A stretch of 64,000 bases of DNA. Source: Agrostemma githago (lineage: Eukaryota; Streptophyta; Magnoliopsida; Caryophyllales; Caryophyllaceae). The position numbers and the translations under genes are program-made. Of the stretch, positions 13,831-25,189 are shown in pieces. The notes below the pieces were generated by a model that saw only the letters and a list, made by a program, of their open reading frames with translations, had not been told where the DNA came from and did no database searches. The DNA is taken from positions 36,946,544-37,010,543 of the forward strand of contig OY288246.1 in the NCBI GenBank assembly GCA_958450325.1, in the 5' to 3' direction. Each line of letters begins with the position of its first letter. The stretch's first letter is position 1.

Positions 13831-14212
13831 TTTTATATATTTAATTAGATCGTTAGCAGCGTCTACTGCAAATAAATGTCGCAAGCAATATTTATTTTAT
13901 TCAAACAATTCATAATTTTTTCATAATTTCGACGGCAACCTTTTGCATTTCGATAAACCAAATAAAATTCTTACATTATCCATCCAAACCTGCATACATA
14001 CATTCACATGTCCAAAAAGTGGCATGGATACAGTTTCAACCTCAAAAAACCACACAAGTCATGCCAAAATGATCCAATACACTAGTCTACTTTAACTATC
14101 CATCTAAATCTACATACATACATTCACATGTCCAAAAAGTGGCATGGATACAATTCTGACCTCAATTAAACCACACAAGTCATGCCAAAATGCTCCAACT
14201 AACTAGTGTACT
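13831..14212. other. CACTA spacer beyond the second gene's stop, with a local ~120-bp duplication
   Basis: This non-coding DNA lies between the left subterminal repeats and the stop of the minus-strand second gene. A segment of about 120 bp occurs twice in tandem: the phrase ACATACATTCACATGTCC recurs near 13994 and 14114, followed each time by AAAAAGTGGCATGGATACA and a run containing CCACACAAGTCATGCC. It is probably the 3' UTR or terminator region of the gene read towards it. I see no ORF. Confidence 0.6.
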
Positions 14213-17200
14213 TCAAGTACAACAACGATTCGTAAAGTACGTAGCCCACTTGTCCCGTAATTCATTCATCTCATCTTCACCGTAGGTGTAGGGTTGCTCA
14301 TTTTGTAAGATCCAAATCTTAAAAACACACAAGAACGACGAATTATTATCGATTGAACACATAAATATGATAATAAAGTCATATATTCATGTAAAAAGAT
14401 CGTATGTAGCTTATTATAGGTAACTTAGAATATCAACGAGGTTGCAATGAACTAATTAAACAAACACCCACCTCACAAATTTTATTTACTACTACAAACA
14501 ATGCCTTCAATGTTACTACAAAGAATACCTACAAATTTAACCTAATTTTACCACTACAAACTCCAATTTTACTACAAAGAATGCCTACAAATTAAACCTA
14601 ATTTGACCACTACAAAGAAACCATCTTTTGTACTATATAGCCCAACATATACTCAATGACATCTCCGCATCAACCTAGCGTATAAAAATGATTAATTTGT
14701 GGAGATTGGAGGGTTACTTTTGAAGTGCCTTCAATGTTATAAAATTACCTTGTAACAATGGCTCAGCTCGGATAAACAAATAACATGCCAATGATGAGAT
14801 GATTGGGGAAATGATCATGGAGTTAAGACAGAACGATTAAAAGAAAAACTTAGAATGATTAACTGGCCAATTGCTTACCTTTTCAAAGTCACTTGCAGTT
14901 GAGCAACGATTAACTATATCGTACATGAACCGCATCACGAACAAACCATCGTCCACACTTCCAGTTTGTTGAGGACACTACCACGGAACAGAAAATATTC
15001 ATAATTTCAAAATTTTGCGGATTGTAAGAATTAAAGTGTAAACAAAAATTGAGAAAAATAATGTAGTCTTTTAGTTAATTACCTTCATAGATTTCCATAA
15101 TGGCTCGTTTCTTTTCATCTTCATATGACCACCACTCATCTTGAACTTCTTTAAGGCCCTAAACAAGATAACATGTTGAATGTTGATTATTTTAATTAGT
15201 TTTAAAACTTTGTTGAAACAAAATAAAAGTTTTAACTTTACTTACCAATCAATGACCATCTTCACACGTAAATTTCTACCATCTTTGAGAGTCATTGGAT
15301 CAAACAAATAAATGGTGAAAGTTTGAGGACAAATCGCAAGTAAGAAATGCTTACTACATTAGAGAAAACACAAAGATATTACAGTGTTTCAAATATTAAA
15401 TAAATGACAAATCACAATAAAAACCAATGATACTATAAGGTTTATTAGTACTACCTATCACTTATTGGCGCCAATATGAACTTATCGCCATTAAGTGTAG
15501 CATTAGACTTTAAGAACGCATTACTAATATACAATATTGCATCATCCATCTTTTTCATCAATCTACCATCGGCCGTAATGGCAGGGCATAACCATCCAAT
15601 GTGTACTCCACTTTTGCCTTTCACTAGGTCCTCTTGAAGAGCCCTATACAAACATTATACATTAAAATTATGCCCTTGGAAACAAATAAATTGCTTTCTT
15701 TGTAACACTTCAATAAATCAAAAGTAACTAAATGATTGTAGTAGATAGGTTAGCACATAACCTCATAAAAATCTGCACAACTGGAATAGTAAGCTCACTC
15801 CCTTGAAGAAATTGATTCAAATCATCTTGGTTAACTTCATTTTTTTGTTCCTTTGTGTAATAGAACAGTGGGGAGTCCGCATCAAAGTGGATCGAAAATG
15901 TTTCTCCTATGCCCATTGCACTAACAAGTGTTTGCAACCATTGACAATCCGGACTTAATGACTGCACAACCAACTCTTGAGAATGATTTTTTATTGGCGT
16001 AGTTGACAATTTTGAGAGATGTGAGTTGCTACCCATTAGTTCTTTCTCTTTTCCATCAAGGCAACTCTCACTCTCAACCCTCACAAATTCAATTGGCCAT
16101 TGCACAAAACTTCCAACCGCATCAATTAACAAATTGAGATCATATGTTGGCAAGGGAACTGGAAGTGGAAGGTTCTCAAACTCTTTAGGAACCACATATA
16201 TTTTTACCCTTATATGATCCAATGCAACTACACTTTGATGACACACATCTACTTGAAATGTCTTACCACGGGCCACCTCATATAACAATCCATTTTGAGG
16301 GTCTTTCATAAAAAGACGACAAGGAGTATCATCCTACAAATTGAGTAAATTTGTCAGCTTAAGTTATCAATCTATATATGCTTATTATCAACAATCGATT
16401 ATGTTTTATTATTTTTACCTTAATCACTTTTGCTATGGAAAGCTTCTGGTGGTTTGTGTCATTATCCGTGCACTTCTCGACAACATCATGTAATTTTGCG
16501 GTTGGCAAGCTCATTCCTTGCAAAATAGATGATAAAGTGCTTTGAAACTCCAATCTCATCTCAATTTTAAGCTCCTCTTTCATTTCCCTTTGAATCTCTA
16601 ATCCCATCTCATTTTTGAGCTCTTCTTTTAGCTCTTTTTTTAGAGCATCACGATCCTCTGAACTCTTCACTGAAACTTTAGCTTTGTCCGATACCCCAAA
16701 TGCATTTCTCACACTCACATTTACTCCTCCAAATCCTCTTGCACGACTTGGGTGATCTTCCTTTTCCCCTAGAGCAAAGTACAAAGCATCCTTGTTTCTA
16801 TATGGAACCATCACTCCATCAGCTTCCTTCTTCCTGAACTCGATCTAAGACAATTGAAAAATTTCAAAAGAAACATAACCTCGGTGAAGAAGTGTCAAAT
16901 ACTGTAATGTTCTAAAATAATAAATAGAACTTTAATGTCAAAGTCTAGTTTAGAACGAAAGATTGGATATTATTTCTCAAGCATCTATAAAAACAAGTGG
17001 TAGTAAAATGGATGACACGACATTGTTAAGAGATTAGTGTAGTGATGTGCTTACCAATTTTCCCGCTACTTCCTCGGTTCTAGGGTTCTTTATTACATAT
17101 TTGCCAGTTTCTTTATCTTTTGAATGCATAGCACAATACCAGTCATCAGCTCGGTTGATATCAATGCTCACGGAGGCCGTTGAGTCCGTTCCGACAGACG

Positions 17201-18288
17201 TGCTCCCTGGATAAAACTTATCCTCTATCCATATAGCTCGAGCGGTGTCAAAGTCATATTGACCCAAATGATGATGATGTTCATTCTTTTTTGCACACTC
17301 AATAGCCCTCTCGCGTTTTCTCTATACAAATAAATAGATAAGTCGAAAGGTAACATCAGTTCTTTGAATGAACTTAGATATGGAAGAATTATGCAAATAT
17401 TTGAAATCTGTCATTCACATACCTTGGCTGGACTTGTAGTTTTGAGTTGTTGAAAAAGATTCCAATCTTCTACTTTTATATGCTTCCAAATTGCAGGTGG
17501 TTCCCTCTCATCCTTTGAAATCTTCCGCGTCTTAGTAATCCACCCGCTAACTAACTTGCTTTTGAAATCTCTGAATCTTTTTGCCACTAATGACATGAAG
17601 TTCTTCTTCTTTCTCTCATTGTCATTAATGTGGAACAAATTCTATTCAAAACAAAGATTTGATGATTAAATAAATGGTTCAAACGAATTTAAGATAACCA
17701 AACCAACAAAGCAACTAAATAACTAAGTGAAACTTGATTTATAAAATCAACTAGGCTACAACGTGTGAGCAATATCCAAGCTACATGTTTAATAAAGCTA
17801 TAACTAAAACGTACCATAGTGTCTTCCCAAAGCAACTTTTTTGTCCCTTCGCTCACATCTTTCCAACTCCAATTTATGTTAAACTTCCGTATGCAAAATC
17901 CAGCATTTTGACCATATTTTCGCCTCCATTTACCCTTTGGCCTCCCGAGATCATCAAACTCCAAAACCATAGGTTCTTTAACTCTTAGCCCTTTCGTCGC
18001 ACTCCTTCCTCGCAACGGGTCGCTACTCTCTGGAACATTAGCTTCGTGTAATAATGTAGATAAACTTGTAGGCTTAGTAATCTCTATACCTCTCAGTGCT
18101 GCTAGATCAGCCATGAGCTCTTGCTCATCAAATCTACGATCCTCCTCTCTACGTCTTATCTCTGCAGCAATGTCTTCCTCATCACCCTTATCATCCTCTA
18201 GTTCATCATCATATAGAGAATCGTCACCACTCTGACTCTCATGATTGTCGCAATCCTCGACAAACATATCGTCAGCCTCTTTTACCAT
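14213..18288 (-). CDS. CACTA second gene: En/Spm plant-transposase-like N-half plus Ulp1-like peptidase domain, ten exons
   Basis: My model uses exons 18288-17815, 17641-17423, 17321-17055, 16844-16419, 16333-15762, 15643-15455, 15353-15246, 15158-15083, 14977-14879 and 14317-14213. Every intron is GT-AG and all phases agree, giving 844 aa. Residues about 1-80 are acidic with a charged helix (EIRRREEDRR). About 120-230 resemble the plant Ptta/En/Spm transposase family (KGKWRRKYGQNAG, KRFRDFKSKLV). About 330-400 are Lys/Glu-rich and likely coiled coil. About 640-830 follow the Ulp1 cysteine-peptidase fold: GDKFILAPIS, His718 (KHFLLAIC), Asp734 (YLFDP), then CPQQTGSVDDGLFVMRFM. In this family the last motif normally has Cys before Gly; here it is Asp787, so proteolysis is doubtful. 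The gene lies 210 bp downstream of the transposase and is read the same way. The N-terminal half may serve as the element's DNA-binding (TNPA-like) protein. Splice sites are predicted by eye only. Confidence 0.75.
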
Positions 18289-18498
18289 GATTGACTACCT
18301 AAACAAAAAAAAGTCAACATTAATATGATGAAAGCACATGTAATTCAATTATAAGATCAAAATTATTACGAGTCACCCTTAATAAGACTCAATTTAAAGT
18401 TAAAATTCCAAAGACACGATTCAGATTACAAAATTACAGAACAAAATGCATCTCATGGAAAAAAAAATTAATATTTCCTACCTACCATTCCCCAACGC

Positions 18499-21400
18499 TT
18501 ACGGGTTTTCCACTGTAATCCCTTCTTCATGATCAGAACACATATAAATTGTGTCAAAGTTTGCTCCATCACCCAAGTTATTGATAGGATTCGAGAAAGG
18601 TGGAATATCCATAAAATCATTGTACTCATCTTCATCGAGAAAATCCCAAACGCCAAGAATACGTTTCTTCCCGTGAACAACGAGAGACTTACTTGGGTCA
18701 CATAGATCAACAACATAAAACACTTGTTTAGCTTGTGAAGCTAAAATGAATGGCTCCTCTGAGTCTCGTAAGCGATGCATATCTACCTGAGTAAAACCGA
18801 ATTCATCTACATGCACACCACGTCGGCTACTCTCAACCCACTTACACCGGAAAATGGGAATCTTAATCTCACCATAATTTAGCTCCCATATTTCTTGTAT
18901 GACTCCATAGTATGATTGTATCGCATCGATAGGAGATTTATCCTTAGAACTAGCGAACTCTTTTGATGAAGCAACCATCGTCACACCACTATTTTGAACT
19001 GATAATGACTTGTTATCTTGACGTTCATTATAAAAAGTGTAGCCATTAATGGTAAACCCTTCAAAAGAGCATACACTCTCTCTAGGGCCATACGCAAGCC
19101 GTTTTACCGTATTAGGTACCTTATTATTGGAATTCGACAACTCTTGCGTAACCTCAATATAAAGCCAATTAGCAAAGGTGCGGTTATGCTCTTGCATTAA
19201 CCACCTTTCACCCTTTAAAGGATAACAGGAAGCTAAAATTTGCTTATGTTTTTTCAAATATTCATCCACCTTGTCGCTTTGTTGCAACACATATAAGTGT
19301 GCCTTAGCCATTAAATCTGAAGGAGGTGAGATCTCGTTACCACCAACCAAACCTTTGCCATCATACCTTCCATCATCCTTAGTTCTTGGAAGACCAATGG
19401 ATTCAAGATTTTGTACAAAATCGCTACAAAACTCATATGCTTCTTCATTCACGATGCCTTGGATCATGCTAGCTTCTGGGCGGGCGGGATACCTTACCAT
19501 ATCCTGCAAGGTACCCATGTGTCTTTCAAAGGGATATGCCCATCTTAGATATACTGGACCACATAATTTGATCTCACGAACCAGATGTACAATTAGATGT
19601 ATCATAATGTCAAAAAACGAAGGAGGAAAATACATTTCAAATTGACAAATTGTTTCGATAACATCAATTTGTAATGCATCTAATGTCACCGGATCTACCG
19701 CCTTACTACATATTGTATTAAAGAAGGAACAAAGTTTGGTGATGGCAAGTCTTACATACTTTGGCAAAATCCCACGAATAGCGATTGGGAGAAATACTTG
19801 CATCATGACATGGCAATCATGGGACTTCATTCCACCTAATTTCATATTAGTCCTCGACACCAACCTTTTTATATTAGATGAGTACCCTGTAGGAACCTTG
19901 ATCCCATACAAACACTCACAAAATTGCCGTTTTTCTGCTTTAGATAAGGTGTAGCAAGCCGGAGGAAGATAGAAGGATGAACTTTTGCCTTTCTTGGACT
20001 TATCTTTCGCAATTGGCCACAACTTTGGACGAATCTTCATTTCCTCCATGTCTTTACGCACTTTCAAGCCATTCTTTGTCTTTCCACTTAAATTGAGAAG
20101 TGTGCCCAAAATAGCATCACATACATTCTTCTCGATGTGCATCACATCAAGACAATGTCTTACTGGCAAGTCTACCCAATATGGAAGTTCCCAAAATATT
20201 GATTTTTTTTTCCATAAACCTCCGGAGTCTTTTGATTTGGAGGTCTTACCAAAAACACTTTCAACATCTTTTAGTTGCTCATAAACCTCTCTTGCACTGG
20301 ATGGTCTTCGCGCCACATCTTTCTCTACTTTTCCATTGAAGGGTAATTTTTTGTTGCGATAAGGATGAAAGCAATTCAAGAACCTTCGATGATTCATATA
20401 CACATATTTTCCAGAATTAGACAAGTAAGTTGATTTCATATCATCAGAACAGATAGGACACGCTTTCTTTCCTTTAACTTTGTAACCCGACAAATTACCA
20501 TAAGCAGGGTAGTCATTGATAGTACAAAAAAGCATAGCCCGCAACTTGAAGTTCTCCTTGGCATAAGCATCAAATGTCACTACACCCTCGGTCCACAATT
20601 GCTTCAATTCATCAATAAGAGGCGCAAGGTACACATCTATGTCATTACCTGGTTGTTTAGGTCCAGATATGAGAAGTGACAACATAATGTACTTACGTTT
20701 CATACACAACCATGGAGACAAGTTATAAATCACTAATAAGACTGGCCATGTGTTATGTAAGTTACTCAAACTACCATACGGGTTCATACCATCTGTGCTA
20801 AGCCCAAGTCTTAAGTTTCTCACTTCCTTCTTAAATTCAGGATAGTTATTATCGATAATATCCCATTGAGGAGAATCTGCGGGATGTCGAAGCTTCCCAT
20901 CTTTCTTCCTTCGATCTGCATGCCACCTTAAATGTTTGGCGTCACTCTTAATTGAAAATAACCTTTTGAAACGTGGTATTATTGGAAGGTACCATAACAC
21001 TTTCGCTGATGCATACTTTTTACCAGCCTCGAACTTAATCCCATCCCGCAACTTGTAACGTGACTTGCCACATCGCGGACACTCATGAGAATGAGAGTAC
21101 TCATTTCGGTACAATATGCAATCATTTGGACATGCATCAATTTTCTGGTACCCTAAACCCAATGGACAAATCAACTTCTTAGCATAATAACTGGATTTAG
21201 GGACTTGATTTCCATCAGGGAACATATCTTGCAATGCTTCTAACAATTCGGTAAAGCCTATGTCACTCCAACCATTCTTTGATTTAATGTTAAGAAATGT
21301 AAGCACCGCTGAAAACTTAGTGTACTTGCTACCCCCTGGATATAACGGTGTTTTAGATGCCTCAGTCAAATTCTCAAATACATTACGACGACTGCTAAAT

Positions 21401-21864
21401 TGATCTTCTACATCACCAAACATCTCGTCTAACCGATCATTGTCATCCTCATCACCGTCATTACCCAAATTTTCCTCCTTGTCACCAATTACATCATCCT
21501 CAACTAGAACATCATCCTCTACGTGGTATTCGGTTTCTGTATGGTCTTCGGTCTCCGTTACATGGTCCACGGTCTCGGAATGTTTCTTCACATGATTATT
21601 TACATTGGTATTTTCCTTGTAAAGCCCCCCTTCACCGTGCCATATCCATTTGTGATAATTTATCCTAAACCCACGACAAGTAATGTGTTCCCTCAATAAC
21701 CTTATATCGTTAAGCATTTCCACGTTAGAGCAATCAACACAAGGGCAATAAAAACCCTCATCGCCCGTACTTTTGGCATAATCTAGCGCAACTCTACAAA
21801 ATTCTTCCACTCCCTTCTTAAACTCCTTTGAATTACGCTTACCATACATCCAATTGCGGTCCAT
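18499..21864 (-). CDS. TNP2-type CACTA transposase (1121 aa, intact)
   Basis: This is the catalytic transposase of the CACTA superfamily, which cuts the element at its TIRs in the nucleus. I start it at the ATG at 21864; a GTG lies one codon upstream. Domains in order: N-terminal transposase-associated domain (about 5-80, WMYG... with YCPCVDCSN), acidic linker (85-155), a C-x3-C...C-x2-C zinc-like cluster (CPNDC...CPRCGK, about 245-267), Tnp2 catalytic region (about 300-580, with LSTDGMNP at 356-363 and GNDIDVYLAPLIDEL near 407-421), a DUF4218-like region (about 650-820, HLVREIKLCGPV) and a C-terminal DUF4216-like region (about 985-1065, FRCKWVE, VDEFGFTQVD). Length and order are those of full-length plant TNP2 proteins. 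It has one uninterrupted frame. Extra introns or alternative splicing to the downstream gene, as in maize En/Spm, cannot be excluded. Confidence 0.93.
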   Translation of the reverse strand: MDRNWMYGKRNSKEFKKGVEEFCRVALDYAKSTGDEGFYCPCVDCSNVEMLNDIRLLREHITCRGFRINYHKWIWHGEGGLYKENTNVNNHVKKHSETVDHVTETEDHTETEYHVEDDVLVEDDVIGDKEENLGNDGDEDDNDRLDEMFGDVEDQFSSRRNVFENLTEASKTPLYPGGSKYTKFSAVLTFLNIKSKNGWSDIGFTELLEALQDMFPDGNQVPKSSYYAKKLICPLGLGYQKIDACPNDCILYRNEYSHSHECPRCGKSRYKLRDGIKFEAGKKYASAKVLWYLPIIPRFKRLFSIKSDAKHLRWHADRRKKDGKLRHPADSPQWDIIDNNYPEFKKEVRNLRLGLSTDGMNPYGSLSNLHNTWPVLLVIYNLSPWLCMKRKYIMLSLLISGPKQPGNDIDVYLAPLIDELKQLWTEGVVTFDAYAKENFKLRAMLFCTINDYPAYGNLSGYKVKGKKACPICSDDMKSTYLSNSGKYVYMNHRRFLNCFHPYRNKKLPFNGKVEKDVARRPSSAREVYEQLKDVESVFGKTSKSKDSGGLWKKKSIFWELPYWVDLPVRHCLDVMHIEKNVCDAILGTLLNLSGKTKNGLKVRKDMEEMKIRPKLWPIAKDKSKKGKSSSFYLPPACYTLSKAEKRQFCECLYGIKVPTGYSSNIKRLVSRTNMKLGGMKSHDCHVMMQVFLPIAIRGILPKYVRLAITKLCSFFNTICSKAVDPVTLDALQIDVIETICQFEMYFPPSFFDIMIHLIVHLVREIKLCGPVYLRWAYPFERHMGTLQDMVRYPARPEASMIQGIVNEEAYEFCSDFVQNLESIGLPRTKDDGRYDGKGLVGGNEISPPSDLMAKAHLYVLQQSDKVDEYLKKHKQILASCYPLKGERWLMQEHNRTFANWLYIEVTQELSNSNNKVPNTVKRLAYGPRESVCSFEGFTINGYTFYNERQDNKSLSVQNSGVTMVASSKEFASSKDKSPIDAIQSYYGVIQEIWELNYGEIKIPIFRCKWVESSRRGVHVDEFGFTQVDMHRLRDSEEPFILASQAKQVFYVVDLCDPSKSLVVHGKKRILGVWDFLDEDEYNDFMDIPPFSNPINNLGDGANFDTIYMCSDHEEGITVENP

Positions 21865-22230
21865 CACATGTATAGAAAGCTAAAAATACACCAATTAGGT
21901 CCTTAAATGATACATTAGTATCAGTAGTAAAACATTTCTTGCCGATCACATCTATAACACACCAAATATACGAGTAGGTAATTACTAAAAAAAGTAAGAT
22001 TTGGTTTTCTAAATTTATATAGATCGTGTATTTCTTTCTTTACTGATGAGGTGATATTTTATATGTAATGAAAGTGTTCTACCTTAACATCAAATATCAA
22101 AGTCAAACACATGCAATTTAAGAACCCCTCCTAAAAAATATTATTAATCCTGGATTTGTAATTGAGGAGACGGTGTACTATCAGACAAATTGAGCTTCTA
22201 TTGGCTTCAAAATCCAAACTTTTTCTCTTC

Positions 22231-22335
22231 GCATCACCCAAATCCATCAAAAACACAAACCTAACGAAAAACAAATAAAACCCAACAGCCTGCCAAAGGC
22301 ACAATTATTCCCCACTCAAATAAACATAAAACAGG
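22231..22335. repeat. Duplicated ~105-bp segment inside the CACTA, copy 1
   Basis: GCATCACCCAAATCCATC and the following ~85 bases (including AAAACCCAACAGCCTGCC) recur at 24359-24460 in the same orientation, with roughly 85-90% identity by eye. On the minus strand both copies read as a similar hydrophobic peptide. Copy 1 carries small length changes that break this reading. It looks like an exon duplicated within the transposon. Confidence 0.7.
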
Positions 22336-24333
22336 AAAAAACGCACCCATGATATAAAACAACATATCCCTGACAAAAGATGCCGGAATGATATAAAAAC
22401 ACATCCCTACCTTAGCACCCCACCTATCACATTCTTCTTTAAATATATTTTTGATTAAAAAAATACGAGTTTGTATTTGTAATATCGGTATATATATATT
22501 CATCTTAGTCTTAAATCGGTCGAATATATACATGATAAGACAAAATTACAAAAACAGAGCTCTGTGTCACAATTCTAGCACCCCACCCTTCCCTTTCCTT
22601 TCCGCTCATTCCGTTCCCTCCTCTTTTCGTACCCAAGCACTCCCTAAAACATAACTAAAGGGAGCAAGATAATATAAGTACAATATTTTGGAACCGCATT
22701 TTTGGGACCGTCAATAAAAACATTCCAAAATTTATGGAGAAAGGGAAGTTTTATGGTCTTAGTTTGTGTTATATAAAGTGTGACTTTGTATATATTTTTT
22801 TCTATCTCTTCATTCCTCGACCTTTTCCTTCTTCGTCTTCTTATTATTCTATGATTATAATCGGGCTCTGTATTTTCAGGTTAACGGTATGCTGAATAAC
22901 AAGCAGCAGTAGGCCAGTGATATATTTATTTTCGTGGCGCTCTATATTATACGACAAGTGTATTAGGTGATATAACGAGGTTTAGTTTTCGTTCAGGTGG
23001 ATTTGCTAAATGTACTTGGTGAAGATGAGTACCGAAAACCTGACTGATGTATAATAATGTATTACTCTTAGTTTAGCCAATTACTCGTGAACTACTCTTT
23101 TGATAGTCAAATAATAGTGTCGTAACTTTTATCTTTTCACGTAATTGTCGTAACTGTTCCTGATGCAGCTATCGGTTTTTTGTGGTTTAAGGTATCCTCA
23201 GGTACGTTGAAAATGCGATTTGTTTCTTCTGTTTCCATTATGTAATGAACAGTAGACATTTGTTTGGGTTTAAGGTCTCCTCAGACTTTGTTTTGCATCT
23301 AATCTTTAGCCACCATTGTTTTATAGTGATAATGATGTAACTTTAATAATGTGTTCAAGGATTTTGACGAATTTATAATCCAGAACCGTTGCTGCTACAA
23401 CTTTTCATTAATATTCACTCTTCCCCTTCCTCTATTTCATGGTAAGAGAATCAACAAGTATCGTTGAGTACTAGTCTAAGTACTATTCCATGTTAAACAG
23501 ATTCTATATATACATGGAGGTCAAAGAGTTTCATATAGCCGAAGAAGAGGCAAATGTTGTGTATCATGCTGGTTTTGTAGGTCAGTACGGTACTTTCTCA
23601 TCTCACTTTCACACAAGCATTATATATACTTTCATTTTTTTAAGATTCATAATTAAGATTTCTTGATGATGTATGAGATAGCCTTTGCCACAAAAATCTC
23701 GTGTACACTCAATCCCACCTCGTGGTTTCTCGTCATAGACAAGTGTTTAGGTCTTAGGAGACACAAAGTAATGCTATATAGCCTTTATATTGTTCTTCCA
23801 TACACCCTTTGATTAATATTATTGTATATGTTGTTGTATTGTATGTCATGCAGGTACTAATCTTTTCCTGCTAACGTTCCCTATAAATCTATAATGTTGA
23901 TATCTATTCTTTGTTGCATCTGCATTCATATCATGAACAAAAAGGAGTTATCAAAGACAAGGTTAGCTTGCTTTCGCGGTTGAGTACTTGTATATTTTTT
24001 TCATTGTTGTCGATTATATTACTTGTGTGATTGATTATACTTATATTTTAAGATTCTCATGTGGTTATCATACCACTATGCCTTTCTCTCATATAAGTCA
24101 GCTACTGTATGTATTCATGATATTTAGATCAATTGCCTTGTTAACTAATAACTGAGAGTACAAACTAATACTTTCCTTCAACATTATTGTGGGAATTTCT
24201 CTTCTCTATCAGAATTATACTATACATCCAGCACCTAGTAGTAAATGGAACACTACTGGTACAAAACACAAACTTAATTTAAGATAGCTTCAAGTTTGTG
24301 AGATAAACAGCTTGAAGAGATTTTGCTACGTTT

Positions 24334-24648
24334 TTAAGGTGCACTGTAATGTCTCTTAGCATCACCCAAATCCATCCGAAACACAAACCCAACGAAAAAC
24401 AAATAAAACCCAACAGCCTGCCAAAGCCACAATTCCTCACTCAAATACACATAAAACAGTAAAAACGGTGTCGGATCAACCCAAAATGGTGCCGCATAAA
24501 TCGCAACGAACCCAACAACATGCCCAGAAACAAACCCACCAACAGACAGAAATTGTCCCCATCTCGGTCCTGGGGTTCCCGGACCCGACCCCCGCAACCG
24601 AGGCGAACACATCAGGCGCCATTGCACATCGTTCTTTTTACTAACCAA
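24334..24648 (-). pseudogene. Open frame for a hydrophobic peptide, possible captured gene fragment
   Basis: A 104-codon open frame has no ATG; it opens at a TTG. It encodes a peptide rich in aromatic and hydrophobic residues with two or three possible membrane segments (for example FVSGHVVGFVAIYAAPFWV and LWQAVGFYLFFVGFVF) and a Gly/Pro-rich start (GSGPGTPGPRWG). Its C-terminal half is the segment duplicated at 22231-22335. I do not recognise the family. It lies between the transposase and the right TIR on the minus strand, where CACTA elements often hold captured host fragments. It could equally be a chance open frame. Confidence 0.3.
24359..24460. repeat. Duplicated ~105-bp segment inside the CACTA, copy 2
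   Basis: This is the partner of 22231-22335. Here the minus-strand frame stays open (ending FVGFVFRMDLGDAK), so this copy is probably closer to the ancestral form. Confidence 0.7.
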
Positions 24649-25147
24649 TCAATTGGAAGTCGGTTACAGAAAATCAGGTAAAAACTCTTAATTAACAAAA
24701 ACTCAACTCGTAATTAACCACAAAATCAAGTAAAAACTCAACCCTAACAAAAAATTAGTAACAATAAGATTCAATTAAAGGCAAAAGAAGAAAGAAATAA
24801 AATCAAACAATAATAACCTCCGGCGAGCAACAGATCTTCGGCAAGAAACAGATCTTCGGTGAGAATGGCGCGACAATGGATTGAATTGGGGTGCAAGCAG
24901 CGACAATGAGAGGCGCGGGTTAGGAAGCTGGGTTGATATGGAGAGTTCTGGGTGGGAGGATGTCGGGGATGAGGATGTCTGGGTGGGTGGGAGGATTTAC
25001 TAATTTTTTGTCGAGGATGTCGGGGATGGGGATGAGGATGGAGAGTTTAGGGTTAGGGGTAATAGAGGATGTCGGGATAGGAAAAGCGTATGACTGAGGG
25101 AGACGAAATGAAGATTAGGGTCGGATTATTACCTGGGGTTTCTTTTC

Positions 25148-25166
25148 GGGGGGGGGGGGGGGGGGG
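25148..25166 (+). repeat. Homopolymer of 19 G
   Basis: An uninterrupted run of 19 guanines lies just inside the right subterminal repeats of the CACTA element. It could form a G-quadruplex. Its exact length should be treated with caution, as homopolymers are prone to sequencing error. Confidence 0.8.
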
Positions 25167-25189
25167 CTTGGTTTTTTTTAATAAAATAA

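Noticed and set aside
15728..16309. Stand-alone 193-aa minus-strand gene
   Set aside because: It is part of exon 5 of the CACTA second gene. Its upstream end begins in frame at the splice acceptor near 16333, and its last codons are intron.
18468..18716. 82-aa minus-strand frame overlapping the transposase end
   Set aside because: It is an alternative frame across the TNP2 C-terminal coding region with no domain.
22261..22533. 90-codon minus-strand frame
   Set aside because: It overlaps the duplicated CACTA cargo segment, but its N-terminal half is AT-rich filler. It was treated as part of the repeat instead of a gene.
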